Shown piece after piece: positions 1 to 11,636 of a DNA stretch of 64,000 bases. The notes below the pieces were generated by a model. The model worked only from the letters and a program-made list of their open reading frames with translations, ran no database searches and was not told the DNA's origin. Source of the stretch: Cycas panzhihuaensis. Its lineage: Eukaryota; Cycadophyta. The stretch spans positions 199,275,741 to 199,339,740 of the forward strand of contig CM041465.1 of assembly GCA_023213395.1 (NCBI GenBank), in the 5' to 3' direction. The translations under genes and the position numbers were made by a program. Numbering within the stretch: the first letter of the stretch is position 1; the number at the start of each line of letters is the position of its first letter.

Positions 1-963
1 ATATAAATATTTGATTATGTACATCATGTTTTCCGTTACAAGAACAAAACAAATAGAAATATTACACAATAAATCTTTTTATTTTTTACACACAATATTA
101 AATATTGGAAATAACACATAATCACTTCTCACAACTTGTCCCATGGTCTTTTGGCATACTCTTGACACCTTTATTTAAGAAAATAATCATGACCTAATGA
201 AATTGTGATGAGCATTTAAAAAATCTCCCTTTTAAGATAGAAATAATTCGAAAATCTCTACAAAAATATCTTCCAAATTATGTTTCAAAGAATCTTCCAC
301 CATTACATAATTCTCCTATTTTTTCCAATCTTTTTAAAACATGTTTTTTTTTTAATCACAAGAAACTAACCAATATTCCATCAATTTGCAACCCAAGGTT
401 GCTTACCCTTTCTAAAATGAAATAGAGATTGTTAGGGGCGGAAATAGTGAATATTTCCCCAAGTGTCAATATCTAAGGGTTACTTAATAGAAAATCTTCT
501 GAAATTTCTTGAATAGAATATATTCTTAAGATTCTTGTCCACTTCATGGGGCCAAGTTGTGGAGTCACAGACTTGCGTGCTACATAGGGCAGTTCTATTT
601 AAAAAGGAATATCACGTTAATATTTTGACTGTCAGCGGGTGTCATGGATGCTTTTTGATTGCCCTTTCTGCAACCCAAAAAGTAAAAGTAACCCTAATCT
701 TAGAGCAGTTATAAGGAATGGATGGGTATGGGCATCCAAAGGGACGACATCAGACTTTTGGCAGGTTCTGTCACCCTTCCACTGAGCCGTCACACTTCCA
801 CTTGTCTTCTTTATGTACCGTCAGCTTTTACGTGTCTCAAATACTGTGGATACGGTTTGTGTTGAATCTTATATTGCAGACCGTCAATTTCTATCCCTCT
901 CAGGCACCACGCCAAGCTTATGAAAATATCTGAAATTTCAGGTCTTGGACTTGTGAAATTTGT
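1..963 (+). repeat. Duplicated SWEET upstream region (left copy)
   Basis: This stretch aligns in the same orientation with about 59066-60023, the DNA upstream of the intact SWEET gene. Similarity runs from the first base of the window, so the duplication starts outside it. The best conserved block is about 720-860 (matching 59745-59880), which contains the shared words CTGTCACCCTTCCACT and TTTTACGTGTC. The ABRE-like ACGTGTC core is kept at 830-836. The CACGTG G-box of the right copy (59562-59567) is not present here. Confidence 0.85.
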
Positions 964-1368
964 GTGGCCAGCTTGAGTTTCATTTTCGGAGTTGTCGGTG
1001 ACATAATATCTTCTCCCTGAATGCTGTAATATAATCAGTTTCCAGTAGCAATCTAATAATCCGCCATTATAGTTAAAACAAATTTGTGGCTTGAATCGAT
1101 CAATAAGATTACAGAGCGAATGCATGGATTTATATCATTTGATTTGGTTGCAGGGAGCGTGTTATCGAATCTGGTTTTCCCCTCGCCACTGTATGTTCAC
1201 TTTATAATTATAATTAATCGGTGCGTCGAAATTGTTTGGGATATTCAGTTTAGATGTATGATGTGTTGGTGATCCGGTTGCACAGAACAACTCTCTGGCG
1301 GCAAATCGAAAGAGAATTTCAGAGGATAACCTTACGTCTTCACGTCGCTTAGCACCTCAATTTGAACG
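964..1368 (+). pseudogene. SWEET pseudogene fragment (exons 1-3, truncated)
   Basis: This is a broken 5' copy of the SWEET gene at 60024. Exon 1 remnant 964-997 reads like the functional exon, but the start codon is GTG instead of ATG. Exon 2 remnant 1154-1190 keeps its 37-bp length and both splice sites, but substitutions change conserved residues: Asn to Ser after the Gly, and Ala to Pro in the first membrane segment. Exon 3 begins at 1286 after an intact CACAG acceptor. It has lost about 14 bp near the Lys-Asn-Lys loop, which shifts the frame, and similarity stops near 1368 in the middle of exon 3. Exons 4-6 are absent. A functional product is not expected. Confidence 0.88.
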
Positions 1369-3917
1369 TAAAAATCACAGTACAATTATTAGACTTTGGC
1401 AAATTTCGAGATTCGAGGTTGGTGTATGCCAAGGAGGAAGGGAGATGGTAGCTCAATTTACAATGAGCCATGATTGTTTGTCATACTTTCATTAATGGCG
1501 CTCTAAACCTTCGGTTGGGTTTGGCAGCTTCTAAGCTTCTTTCAACTTCTCTCCCATTGATTTTTTTTTTTTCGGGCAATTCATCCATCTTGACATTGTA
1601 TTAGGATGAGTCTTACAAAGTGTGTTAGGGTTCAAATGGGTTGCAACTATGTTGCAACTTCATTCTAGCTCACATTCATGTCAACCACCTATCCACCTAT
1701 CGCTTAATCTCTTGGTGATTGTTTGAGGTGGAATTTTAGTGCAAGTAAACTTTATGTGATGATGATGGAGGGTATGGAAACTCACTCATTGGTCCATATG
1801 ATCAATGAATGTTGTTGTGAGGCTTGTGATGGTTGTGCTTCAAGGTAATGAACTTTGTATTTTATTAAGTTTGAAGTACATGATTATGAAATATCCTTTA
1901 TTACATTTATGTTGGCACTATATTTTCTCAATCATATTCCTTCTACACTCCATCCTAGGTAATGGATGTAGGTTATTTGGGGGGAAAGAGACAAATAAAA
2001 TCTATAGAATTTCTAGGGTAAGATTGGATGGCTTTCTAGTTTGAGAACTTATCTCAAGGATATTTAGTCTTAAATCAAGGTTCTTGGCCTTATATGGGGA
2101 ATCTATTTATTTTCAAATAGTGGTTAGTAGATTTTTTTGGGGGATGTAACAATCACTACAAGTTTCCCAATCTAGTTTGAAATCCTGAATCTTCTATTGC
2201 ATTTGTGGCCTTTCCTTAATAGTTTGGTATCTTCATTAGGGAAGTTGTATTATAAGGCAGTAGAATATTTGTTTAATAATCATTCACATCTTTATGTCAA
2301 TGTAGAATTGAATCTTATCCAATTACTTACTAAAAAATCTCTATTTATATTTGTGACAAGGTTTTTGTTCAAAAGGTTTAACATCTTAATCTACTTAGTG
2401 ATTACGTTTGGTGCCACTATTTAGACCATTTTGATAAGTTTTTCCCTATGGCTATCCAAACCCCTTGTTTCCTCAATTTTAGGCCTCATTTCCAAGATTT
2501 AGGAATCTTATGTTTTCAATCTTAATAGTAAAATACGCATTAAATCACACCTTGTTGCTTGTTTTCTACTTGATATTGCATTTAATTTCTTATATTTGCT
2601 TGTCATTTCGCTTAACATTACATGTGATTAAGCATTTACTTATATTTGTTTAGTTTTTTTTGTGCATATTATATCCCCCTTACAAGTGATTATATAGGAA
2701 CTGTTCTTTATAATATCTTTCTCGCTGTAAAGATACAGCTTTGTAGGCCATCCCTTTAATTATATAACAAATACTATGATATAGTTTTTCCATTGCAATT
2801 TCTCTTGATTATTATTATTATGCACACTTTGTCATTATTTTATACTTGTGATTCTTTGTTATCGTTTTGCATTCTCTTAACTCCTCTAAGTATTCATTTC
2901 ACATTGATATGAGCCATACTCCTCTAATTTGGCTTATATAATCTAAATGTGAATTAAGTTCCCATATGAGTTAGTTATCTTATCAGTTAAATAGGAGTCT
3001 ATACTCCTTTAAGTAATTCATCTTAGACAAGACGAATGCTTTTATTGGTTTTTTATTTATGTTTATTTTTATTTACATATTTCCATGTGATATTGAAAAT
3101 AATCACTTCTCTCGCATGTCTTATTATCTAAATTACTTCAAGTAGATATGAACTAAGTATTTGTAAGTAAAAACCGAATATTATATGAGGAAATTAAACC
3201 CTTTCTAGAATTCTTCCTTTTTGCATGGCTATGTTTCCCACTTTTTTAAGTTGACTTCATAATTACCCCTAGAAAAATAGCACTTTTTTTTTAATAGACT
3301 TCATAATGTGCATTTTTTCTCTCTATTTATTCACTTTAAATATTAATTTCTATTTTAAACCCTAACCAATGTTCTTGACTTTCTATAGTGGTGAGTTACT
3401 TCTTTTGTTTATTAATGCTCAAAAAAGATATTATACATCTAAATTTATTGTTAGGCTAAGGATTAATATATGCCCCACTCATAGTACTTTAGATTTAGTA
3501 CCTAATTCATTCTTTTGTTGATTTTCTATAATATTTTACCATATTATATGTTGTTGTGTTGTATTGCATGTCTTTGTTTATGTTTTGAAGATGATATTGC
3601 ATATCTACTTACATTACCTATGGTATCACACCTGTTATACCATGTATTTTATTTTACCTTCTATGATATGGTTGATTGATCTATTACAAATGTCTACAGT
3701 ATTAGTCTACTTATATGACGCCTCACCTTTATTAACTAGGTGGTATTACCATATACTTTTTTAAGAGTTTCAACGATATTATTTATGCTAGAATTTAATC
3801 TCAAACAATATTGATCTTTTAGATACAATATGTATTTAATCTATTTTTATTCTTTTTAGATCAATATTCTTACTATTTTATTGATGTTTGATGGTCGTTT
3901 ATTGTTGGATTGTTGTT
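1369..3917. other. AT-rich intergenic DNA, nothing recognised
   Basis: Only short ORFs without recognisable domains occur here. No LTR pair, target duplication or RNA gene could be found by eye. It probably contains old, unrecognisable repeat remains. Confidence 0.5.
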
Positions 3918-3934
3918 ATCTTATTTTACTCTTT
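3918..3934. repeat. LINE target-site duplication, left copy
   Basis: The 17-bp word ATCTTATTTTACTCTTT is repeated exactly at 7089-7105 and brackets the LINE. The T-run that follows (to about 3942) is the A-tail of the minus-strand element. Confidence 0.9.
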
Positions 3935-6900
3935 TTTTTTTTAATAAGATAAAATAATATTAGAAGGGGTTTTAGCTAGGTCCCCAAACCCTATACAACA
4001 AAGTCATCTGGCTTAAGAGAAATGACCATGACAAGCCCATGGTCTAGACCTAATTAAAGGGAATTCCTCTCAACCTCCCCTGTCTGCCTGCCCAATGTGT
4101 GCATTGATTCTTACGAGACTTAGAAGCTCTTCCGGATAGTCCTCCTTCCATATCTTGGTTCTTTTATTTGAAACTGCCCAATTTGCCAGCCAATCTACCG
4201 CCACGTTCCCTTCCCTATAGGTATGCTAGATCCTGGCCCCCTCTTTGGTTCTCAGAGTATCTTGCGCATCTCTAGTGATCTCCATATTGTTCCACCCTGG
4301 CTCTGCTTCCCCCCTTAAACATCTAATCACATACATGGAATCACCTTCAACGATCATCTTTTGATCCTCCTCTTCATCCATCAAAGCTATCGCCCTGTGA
4401 ATAACCCGCACCTCAGCTCTCTGGTTCGAATGGATGCCTAGATACTCTTCAAAGGCCCACTTTAAAACACCCATATGGTTCCTACAGAGTCTTCCTGCTC
4501 CCGCCTCTCCAGGGTTGCCTTTAGCGGCTCCATCAAAGTTAATTTTTTCCTAGGTTTCTTCTGGAGGGTTCCATTTGATTGCTCTCCTTTTCTCGCTGCC
4601 CCCCTTCGTATGAACTATACCCCAGTCCTCAAAGATCCTCTCTTCTCTTTTGGAGATCCTATTCTCTTTAAGGGGACTCATCATTTCTTGAATACTCTTC
4701 TTGATCTCAGCGACTAGTATGGCACTGGCTGACTCTCTACCTTCAAAATTTCTCATATTGTGTTCCTTCCAAATAATCCAAGTACTTACTGGAAGGATCA
4801 TCTTCCAGCATCTGCCGAGCGTTTTACTCTTAAAAGGAGAGTCCTATGCTATCTACTGGTCTTTCAAAGAGTTAGGAGAAACCCAAGCTAAACCCAGCCT
4901 GGACCAGATATCATCCCAGATTCCCTTAGAATAAGGATAGTGAATCCCAAGGTGGTCCAAGGTCTAAGCATCTTCCTTGCATAATACACACCTGTTAACC
5001 AAATGAAAACCCCATTTCATGAGGTTATCCATTGTAAGGATTTTGTTTTGAAGGCATAACCACCAAAAAGCAGCTATCTTCGGAAGCAACCCCAGTTTTC
5101 AAACCCCAACAAGCATGTCATTCCTGGCCCATCCTTCCCTATTCATTATCAAATTATAACCTTCTTTAACTGTGTATGAGCCCGAAGATGATTGGGGCCA
5201 TACCAAAGAGTCAGAAGAGGGTCGCTTCAGAATATACTGATCTTCTAACACCCTCTTCACTCTCTGAATCTCCTCTTCGAAGCCTTGCAGCTCCTGAAAC
5301 GATCTCCATCACCCGTCCCTGCCCTAGCCCTGCCAATAATGCCTAACTAGATAGTCGAAACTATTCTCATATGCCCTCTTCATTCTGCCTATATTAGGGA
5401 TCTCCTCTAACCTAGAGGGCCCGCACCACTTGTCTTCCCAAAACCTTATGCTTTCTCCATCCCCCAAACTCCATCGGAATCCTTCACATAAGATAGAGTG
5501 TGTGGAGCAGATAGCTTTCCAAATGGGGGATCCCTCAGAGCTACAGTCCTCCTCTAGTAGAAAGTGTTTATCCCTTAAATATTTCCTTGATAGAATTTTC
5601 TCCCAAACAGACCCAGCTTCTTTGGTAAGTCTCCACCCTACCTTGGCTAGAAGGGCTTCATTAAAAAGGCCCAGCCTTCTAACATTAAGACCTCCTGCCC
5701 ACTTAGGTTTGTAAACCTTCTCCCATGATACTGGATGGATTCTGTTTTTATCTTTGACCCCTGACTAAAGAAACCTCTTCATAATGCCCTCTAGGGTAGA
5801 AATCACCTTACCTGGCATCCTAAAAACGGACATTTGGTAAATAGGAATGCTCTGGAGAGAGGCTACCACCAGTTGAATCTTCCCAGCCCAGCTTAGAAGC
5901 ACCCCTTTCTAGCCCGCTAGCTTCCTATTAAATCTACTCACCACGTGGTCCCACAGATTCTTCACCATCTTCCCCACAAAGAGTGGCATTCCCAGATATG
6001 AAGTGGGGAGGGGTCTACTAGGAATCTCCAAAACCCTACTGATCCTTCTCTGCAGCCCTTCCGCTGCATTGATATAGAAGATTGAGCTCTTATCCCAGTT
6101 GATATTTTGATTGGTGGCCCTCTCATAAGCCTCAAGACCTTCTTTCAAAGCCCTAGCCTCCTCCATGGAGGCCCTACACAGAAAGATGTTATCATCAACA
6201 AATTAGTGATGGGTGATATTATCCAAATTAGAAGATGCCTTCAAACTAGATATCCATCCTAGCCTCTAAGCCTCCATTGTTACCCTCCCAAGTAGTTCAG
6301 CCATAATAACGAAAAGGAAGGGAGAGAAGGGGTCACCTTGTCTCAAACCCCTAAAGCCGAGAAAGAAATGTATCGACCTCCCATTAAGAATCACCGAGAA
6401 TGAAACCCTGGATATGCAGCATCTCATCTAATCCCTCCAAACCTCCCCAAAATCTAACGCTTCTAGACAGTCCAACAGACAATCCCAAGCCACCCGGCCG
6501 TAGGCCTTAGACATATATGTTTTGATTATCATGCCAGCCTCCTTCCTATGAAAAGTTGAATGCATTATTTCATGGACAGTAATAATGCCATCCATGATTT
6601 GTCTACCCTTTACAAAGTCATCCTGATTAAGAGAGATAATAGCCGGAAGGCACTCTCTTAGACAGTTTACCAGCATTTTAGCCAGAATTTTATATTTTAC
6701 ATTACAAAGACGGATCGATCTGTAATCTTCCATGGCTACCGCACCCTCCTTCTTCGGGATCAACACCAAGAAGGTGGCTTGCCATTCTTTCAAAATTGTC
6801 CTTCTAAGAAAGAATTCATTTAAAGCCAAAATTAAATCCTCCTTGATAATGTCCCAGAATTCCTTAAAGAACCTAGGAGGAAAACCGTCTGGGCCCGAGG

Positions 6901-7088
6901 CCTTATCCCTACCCATTTTGAATAGGGCTTTCTTCACTTCATCCTGGGAAAAGGGTTCTGTCAATTTTCTGTTATGAGCCTCAGATATAACCTTCGGTAA
7001 ATACTGCATGAAGCCCACCCTAAGATCTGGATCCTGACATCTAGGTTCTGCATACAACTCCTTAAAGTAGTCCATCGCAACTCCTCCG
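3935..7088 (-). mobile_element. 5'-truncated LINE (L1-like non-LTR retrotransposon)
   Basis: This element of about 3.15 kb reads on the minus strand. It begins (at 7088) just upstream of the reverse transcriptase and lacks the endonuclease and ORF1. Going down in coordinate it carries reverse transcriptase, a zf-RVT zinc-binding region and a terminal RNase H, which is the order of plant L1-type ORF2. It ends in an A-tail, seen as a T-run at about 3931-3942. A perfect 17-bp target duplication flanks it, so the truncation arose at insertion, as usual for target-primed reverse transcription, and not by later deletion. Confidence 0.92.
4170..7075 (-). pseudogene. LINE ORF2 remnant: RT, zf-RVT, RNase H
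   Basis: The longest open piece (7075 to 6428, 215 residues) starts MDYFKELYAEP and contains DKASGPDGFPPRFFKEFW and LVLIPKKEG, hallmarks of LINE reverse transcriptase. The catalytic motif FVDD is found near 6190-6200, directly preceded by a TAA where CAA (Gln) is likely. Further stops lie near 6270 and 6427. RT thumb sequence follows at 6166-5909 (SYLGMPLFVGKM). A Cys/His zf-RVT motif (CVLCKEDA, then LDHLGIH) lies near 4950-5000. An RNase H domain covers about 4474-4170 (AEVRVIHRAIALM, then EGDSMYVIRCL, then YREGNVAVDWLA). The many in-frame stops make it inactive. Confidence 0.9.
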
Positions 7089-7105
7089 ATCTTATTTTAC
7101 TCTTT
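7089..7105. repeat. LINE target-site duplication, right copy
   Basis: Exact 17-bp copy of 3918-3934, directly adjoining the truncated 5' end of the LINE. Confidence 0.9.
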
Positions 7106-7642
7106 ATATATTATTATTTCACTTTTATTTTCTTCTTGCTAACTTTTCTTTTATTGGCTTGGAGAAACTAATCATATGAGCTACTCTCAAATAAATGAAT
7201 GTATGTATTGTAATATACATATGAATAAATAATTAGCTTATCTTTATACTTAGATATTCTTGCTTATCCATCTTTTCTATATATATATATATATTGATTT
7301 TCCTAATAATTGGTAGTCGCTTGGTAGTTTTTTCCTTATCATATTGATAAATAGGTAAGAAGGAAAGGCATCACACAAATATCAATAAGGTTTCATCATT
7401 AAGAAACTCTATATCAATATACACATCAAATAAGTACTCTCAAGTTTTATTAAACTTTTTTTTTATTGAATTGATTATTATAAAAGGAAAATTAGATAGA
7501 ATTCAATTAATTTACTTTGGGAGAATATACAAAATGAATTAATATGGTTGAAAGAATCTAAAAACCTCTAATTAAAAGATAATTTATCCTTTACACAAAA
7601 TATTTATCTTTTATTTCTCATGAGGATAGTATTGGTTTAAGT
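7106..7642. other. AT-rich spacer, nothing recognised
   Basis: No coding or repeat signature was seen apart from a short TA run near 7280-7294. The last five bases (TAAGT, 7638-7642) are the left target duplication of the next element. Confidence 0.5.
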
Positions 7643-7866
7643 TGTTAGAATATTAATGTACATTTGATTTATCCCACATGCAAGTGGGTCCTACTCTTCC
7701 ATCATAACTTATATTATAAATACACAATTTTGTGTATCATATAAAAATGATGTTGTTGTAATGATATTTTCTTAATACAATGGAGGTACCTTAAGGGTAC
7801 CGTTCGATCCTCTGAACGTGTTCTGTTCTATTTGCGAAGATTATTTGTGCAGGTTGATTTCCAACA
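7643..7866 (+). repeat. 5' LTR of the gag-only element
   Basis: 224 bp, starting TGTTAGAATATT and ending GATTTCCAACA. It is about 94% identical to 11699-11922. TATTATAAATAC near 7712 may be its TATA box. Confidence 0.93.
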
Positions 7867-7878
7867 TGGTATCAGAGC
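7867..7878 (+). other. Primer-binding site
   Basis: TGGTATCAGAGC directly follows the LTR. It matches the usual Copia primer-binding word, complementary to the 3' end of initiator tRNA-Met. Confidence 0.9.
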
Positions 7879-10602
7879 CAAGTTGAACAAGAGAGTAAGG
7901 TGAAGAGAGCCAAGTTAAACGAGCTTAGGCGAGATGAAGCTAGTTTGAGCGAGGAAGGATTTGATCATTATAGTTTGGTTGATGAAACCCTAGTTCTATG
8001 AAGACTAACATTGATGTGGTTATGGAGAAAACCCTAGTTATTGATTTATCCTCTATCGTGACTATTTGTTATCTGCTAATCCCTATTCCATGCATGAGAC
8101 TTGCAAGAGACGCAGAGATCAAGTTTGCCACGAAAGAGATGACCAAATTGCATATGCGAGAACCAAGTCTAGATAATGTATATACTCTGGCTTCCATAAG
8201 GTAATTTAATAATATATTTTCACCTAGATTTAGCTGCCTCTCTTCAATTCCTTTAATCGCTATAAATATAGCCAGTCGTTATCATGTGGAACCATCGATA
8301 AGCTGCCACTATTTGTTGATTTCTAATGTGTTATAGGCATCGTTTTCTTTGTATTTTCTGTGCATGCTGACTGTTAATTTCCTGATGCCCTTGTGTGGGT
8401 AAACGATTATCGTTTCCGTTGCATCGCCTATGTGATGATAGTTAATCATCTGGTTAATTGAAGACATCCATCCATGATGATTATTTTGTTACTGTGATAA
8501 TGTGGTATCAGCGTGCGTGTTGATGTAACCGTCTACATGATTCGTGTCTGTCTGTGATGGGGTGTTTTAGTCATCGATTGTCAACATAACATCGCCATGA
8601 TGATTTACATTCTGCAGAGTCATTAGTTCCCATCTGAGTAATGATAAACTATCTCCACCGATCTGCGTATCTGTTAGTTGCATAGTGTCTCGTCTTCAAT
8701 CTATGCATTTTGATATAACGCCGCTAGTCTGTGAAAATTTATTCACTATTGTGCATATTTCAAATCGCTCTTAATATATTGATATGTAAATATGTTGTGT
8801 AGTTGCTAATTTATAGTTTGTAGTTATGTGTTGATTCGTTCATGCGTGATACACCCAAGTCGCTTGGGTGATATATACGCCATCTCTCTGCGTACTGTTT
8901 TTGCGTAAATTTTGTCGACTTTGACTGCGTGTTGATATGTCGTTTCGATATAGTTATTCAGCCACCTGCAGATAATTTTATTTGCGCCAACCATTTTATT
9001 GATTTATTTAGAGGCGTCCTATGACACTTTATAATTCACCATTATATTATTCACCTTTTGATTTAACTAAAGTCGCCCTTTTTAATAAAGTTCACCATCG
9101 ATTTAATATTTGGTATTACCTTTTATTTTTTGCCCTTTGTTTCTCTCATATGAAGTTGCTTATTAATACTTATTTTTATATTTCATCAAATTCATATTAA
9201 AATAATATATTTATCTTTAAGGAGATCTTTCTTAAAATGTTTTGATATGGAGATTTGCAAAGGTGGGTATGCATATGTAGCATATGGACTTTATTCAACG
9301 TATTTTTGGGTATGTTTTAGTGGTGATGTATGCATGGGTTGGATGGCAACATAAGGTGTATTTGAGAGGTACGTTGGTGATATAGATAACTCTCTATCAT
9401 GAATCTTTATGAGAGAGTTTTATGATGATGTAAATGGGTGATTTTGAGGCCTTGGATTGTTCTCTTATAAGTGATTGTGTGATAGGTGAGGTTGCCAATG
9501 TTTGATGCTCTCTAGCATGAAAGAGTAATTTGGGTGATGTTGCGATATGAGGTATCTATTTGAGGCTATCATACATGGGCTGCACATGAGAGAGTGAGTT
9601 GGGTGAAGAGACATCTATTGTTTCTCTTGTTTACATGAGTAAGTTGGGTGACTTAGTACTCTTTGGAATGTGATCTTTATGGGCATGATAATTTGACATA
9701 TTTTGATCAATTCGACGGACAAAATTGAGGGCATATCAAGGGCATGAACAAGGTAATAAGAGGGCATTACGATCAAGGTAATGATTGATGAGCAAGTGAG
9801 CTATTGTTACAAGGAAACAATCTTTGGCATTGAGTTGATAGTGGAGTCCTTAGAGTTATGGCCTTATGACGATATGAGTGAGTGATTTTTGAAGTAAGGT
9901 CTTGGTTGATGTGTTGACATGATGACATGAGACGAAGTTTGAGGTTTTCATTATTCATTTGTATGCGATTGCATGAGAATACTTTGATATTGATGAGGTG
10001 ACTGTTGAGGCTTTCTTGTATATATTTCACATGGGAGAGTACCTTGGTAATATGAGACGACATTAACTCATATTTCACACTCTATTGACTTGATGCTTAT
10101 TGTGGATATATGATGAGGTGAGTATGGTCCTTATAAGAGGCATGCAGAAGATGATTTAATAGTGAGAAGAGACGTCTATTATTTCTATTGTATGTGTTTG
10201 CATGAGAGAGTTGATTATGAACCTTGTAACATATGAGGTTACATGACACTTTGTTGGGTGAGTTAAGGAAGAAATTAGGTATGTTTCATGATGTGAACAG
10301 GCAAAGAAGGATGAGTTTTATTAAGGTTAAATAAGTTGCAAGTGTAATGGCATGAGTTGTGTGTTTTGGGTAATCAAGTGAAGTGTATGTCTTGGTAGCA
10401 ACATATGGCATGTATGATCATCATGAGATTTATGAGGCATTGATTTGGTGAAGTGAGTGTTTGGATTCTACGTGACTGGTTTGTGATATGTGAAATAGAT
10501 AAGGCAATGATGCGGTAATAAAGTCAATGATGTGAGATATGAAACATGAGGAAATTTGTTGAGAGTGATCAATAGGCAAGTTACCAATGATAAGTAAGTG
10601 TA
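7879..10602 (+). other. Long non-coding leader of the gag-only element, with degenerate internal repeats
   Basis: About 2.7 kb separates the primer-binding site from gag with no convincing ORF. From about 9340 to 10560 a motif of the form CATGAGAGAGT followed by TTGGGTGA recurs irregularly (near 9410, 9519, 9586, 9642, 10030 and 10203). A longer unit, GAGACATCTATTGTTTCTCTTGT near 9608, reappears near 10170 as GAGACGTCTATTATTTCTATTGT. This is a diverged repeat array, perhaps a packaging or structural RNA region. Its function is unknown. Confidence 0.6.
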
Positions 10603-10647
10603 TTGACTGAAAAAGGGACGTGGCATGTGGAAATGACATTTACAATC

Positions 10648-11064
10648 ATGGAGGATAATGATGTGGTTATATATGCTCTTGAAACAAATGAATATTACTT
10701 AAGGGATTCATTTCTTCTAGTACCTAAGTGTAATGGTGAAGACTACTTCTTTTGGACAATTAAAATGAGATGTCTATTCATAACTAGAGGTTTGCGGAAG
10801 ATTGTTACTAATGAATATGATATTCCTAAGGATGAAGAAGAAAAGGAAATACTTGATAAGAAAGATAGAAAAGCATTCATTATGATTTGTGCTACATTCA
10901 ATGAGGTTGATCTTCCTTCTAAATTCCATTTTGTCATTCCTATGATTCTACATGCAGGTAATGCGAAAGAAGCTTGGGATTTTCTAAGGGAAGTATTTGA
11001 ACAAACGCTTGAAGAAACACAACGAATGATTGAAAAAGCAATTAAGACTAGTTATGGTACATGA
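10648..11064 (+). CDS. Copia-type Gag-like protein (DUF4219/UBN2 type)
   Basis: The reading frame is open from 10603. ATG at 10648 (MEDNDVV) is the likelier start because the upstream residues do not look like Gag. The protein of about 138 residues has the order typical of Copia nucleocapsid precursors: a pocket with NGEDYFFWTIKMRCLF, then GLRKIVTNEYDIP, then a Lys-Asp-rich helix with KDRKAF, then AKEAWDFLREVFEQ. It would form virus-like particles around element RNA. It ends at a TGA overlapping the ATG of the next ORF (ATGA, 11061-11064). The zinc knuckle normally found after Gag is absent. The frame is uninterrupted, unlike the older Copias nearby. Confidence 0.72.
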   Translation: MEDNDVVIYALETNEYYLRDSFLLVPKCNGEDYFFWTIKMRCLFITRGLRKIVTNEYDIPKDEEEKEILDKKDRKAFIMICATFNEVDLPSKFHFVIPMILHAGNAKEAWDFLREVFEQTLEETQRMIEKAIKTSYGT

Positions 11065-11348
11065 ATGAAGAAAGTATCATCAACACTGATGAAACATCAT
11101 GTCAAGATGAAGAATGTCTGAGTACTGATGAAACTTCTACTGTTGAATGCATTGATGAGATTACAGATAAAGACATTGAAAGTGATGAATTGATTTCAAG
11201 AGAAATTGAATCTAATGATCCTATAAAGTATGAGTCTTACATTGATGGCGTTCCTTCTTTAAGCATTAATTCAAGTTCAAAGAGTATACAAGTTGATCAA
11301 GACTCCACTCCTAAGATTGAAGAATTCACTGTTACTCATGGTGATTAA
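11061..11348 (+). CDS. Acidic protein of unknown function, downstream of gag
   Basis: 95 residues, very rich in Asp, Glu, Ser and Thr (for example DETSCQDEECLSTDETS), with no recognised domain. It starts inside the stop codon of the gag ORF in the -1 frame. It may be the diverged C-terminal part of Gag separated by a frameshift, or simply open by composition. Translation as a separate protein is not established. Confidence 0.35.
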   Translation: MNEESIINTDETSCQDEECLSTDETSTVECIDEITDKDIESDELISREIESNDPIKYESYIDGVPSLSINSSSKSIQVDQDSTPKIEEFTVTHGD

Positions 11349-11474
11349 GAATTTATACAGGATAATGATGATAGGCAAGTTGTGATTAAAGATAGTTACT
11401 TACAGGATCTTCATCATACTAGACCAGTCACAATAAGGAAACAACATTTATACTTACTAGAGCAGCTACATTAA

Positions 11475-11636
11475 CATCGTCACTACAGAATTGAAGATGG
11501 AAGTCAAGCTGAAGATATCATCTTACAATGGCATTAGTATAGAATTAAAGACAAAAATCAAGATGAAGACATCATTCTGCAGCAAAGACATCACTACAAG
11601 ATTGAAGACAAGGATCAGGTTGAAGACATCATTCTC
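11475..11636 (+). repeat. Three tandem units of about 51-57 bp near the 3' end of the gag-only element
   Basis: Units at about 11475-11525, 11526-11579 and 11580-11636 each read like CAT-CACTACA-GATTGAAGA-AAG-TCAAG-TGAAGACATCATTCT. Translated, each gives a version of YRIEDxxQxEDIIL. The second carries a stop. The array ends about 54 bp before the purine tract. Confidence 0.75.

Noticed and set aside
811-1125. Antisense ORF overlapping the SWEET exon 1 region, with a similar antisense ORF at 59823-60122
   Set aside because: Their similarity follows from the DNA duplication. They lie opposite exon 1 and promoter sequence, and the proteins diverge and differ in frame extent.
4475-4934. Plus-strand ORFs over the LINE
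   Set aside because: They are shadows of the minus-strand ORF2 and have no domain of their own.
8500-8515. Second primer-binding site (TGGTATCAGCG) in the gag-only element
   Set aside because: No LTR end precedes it and the match is partial; coincidence.
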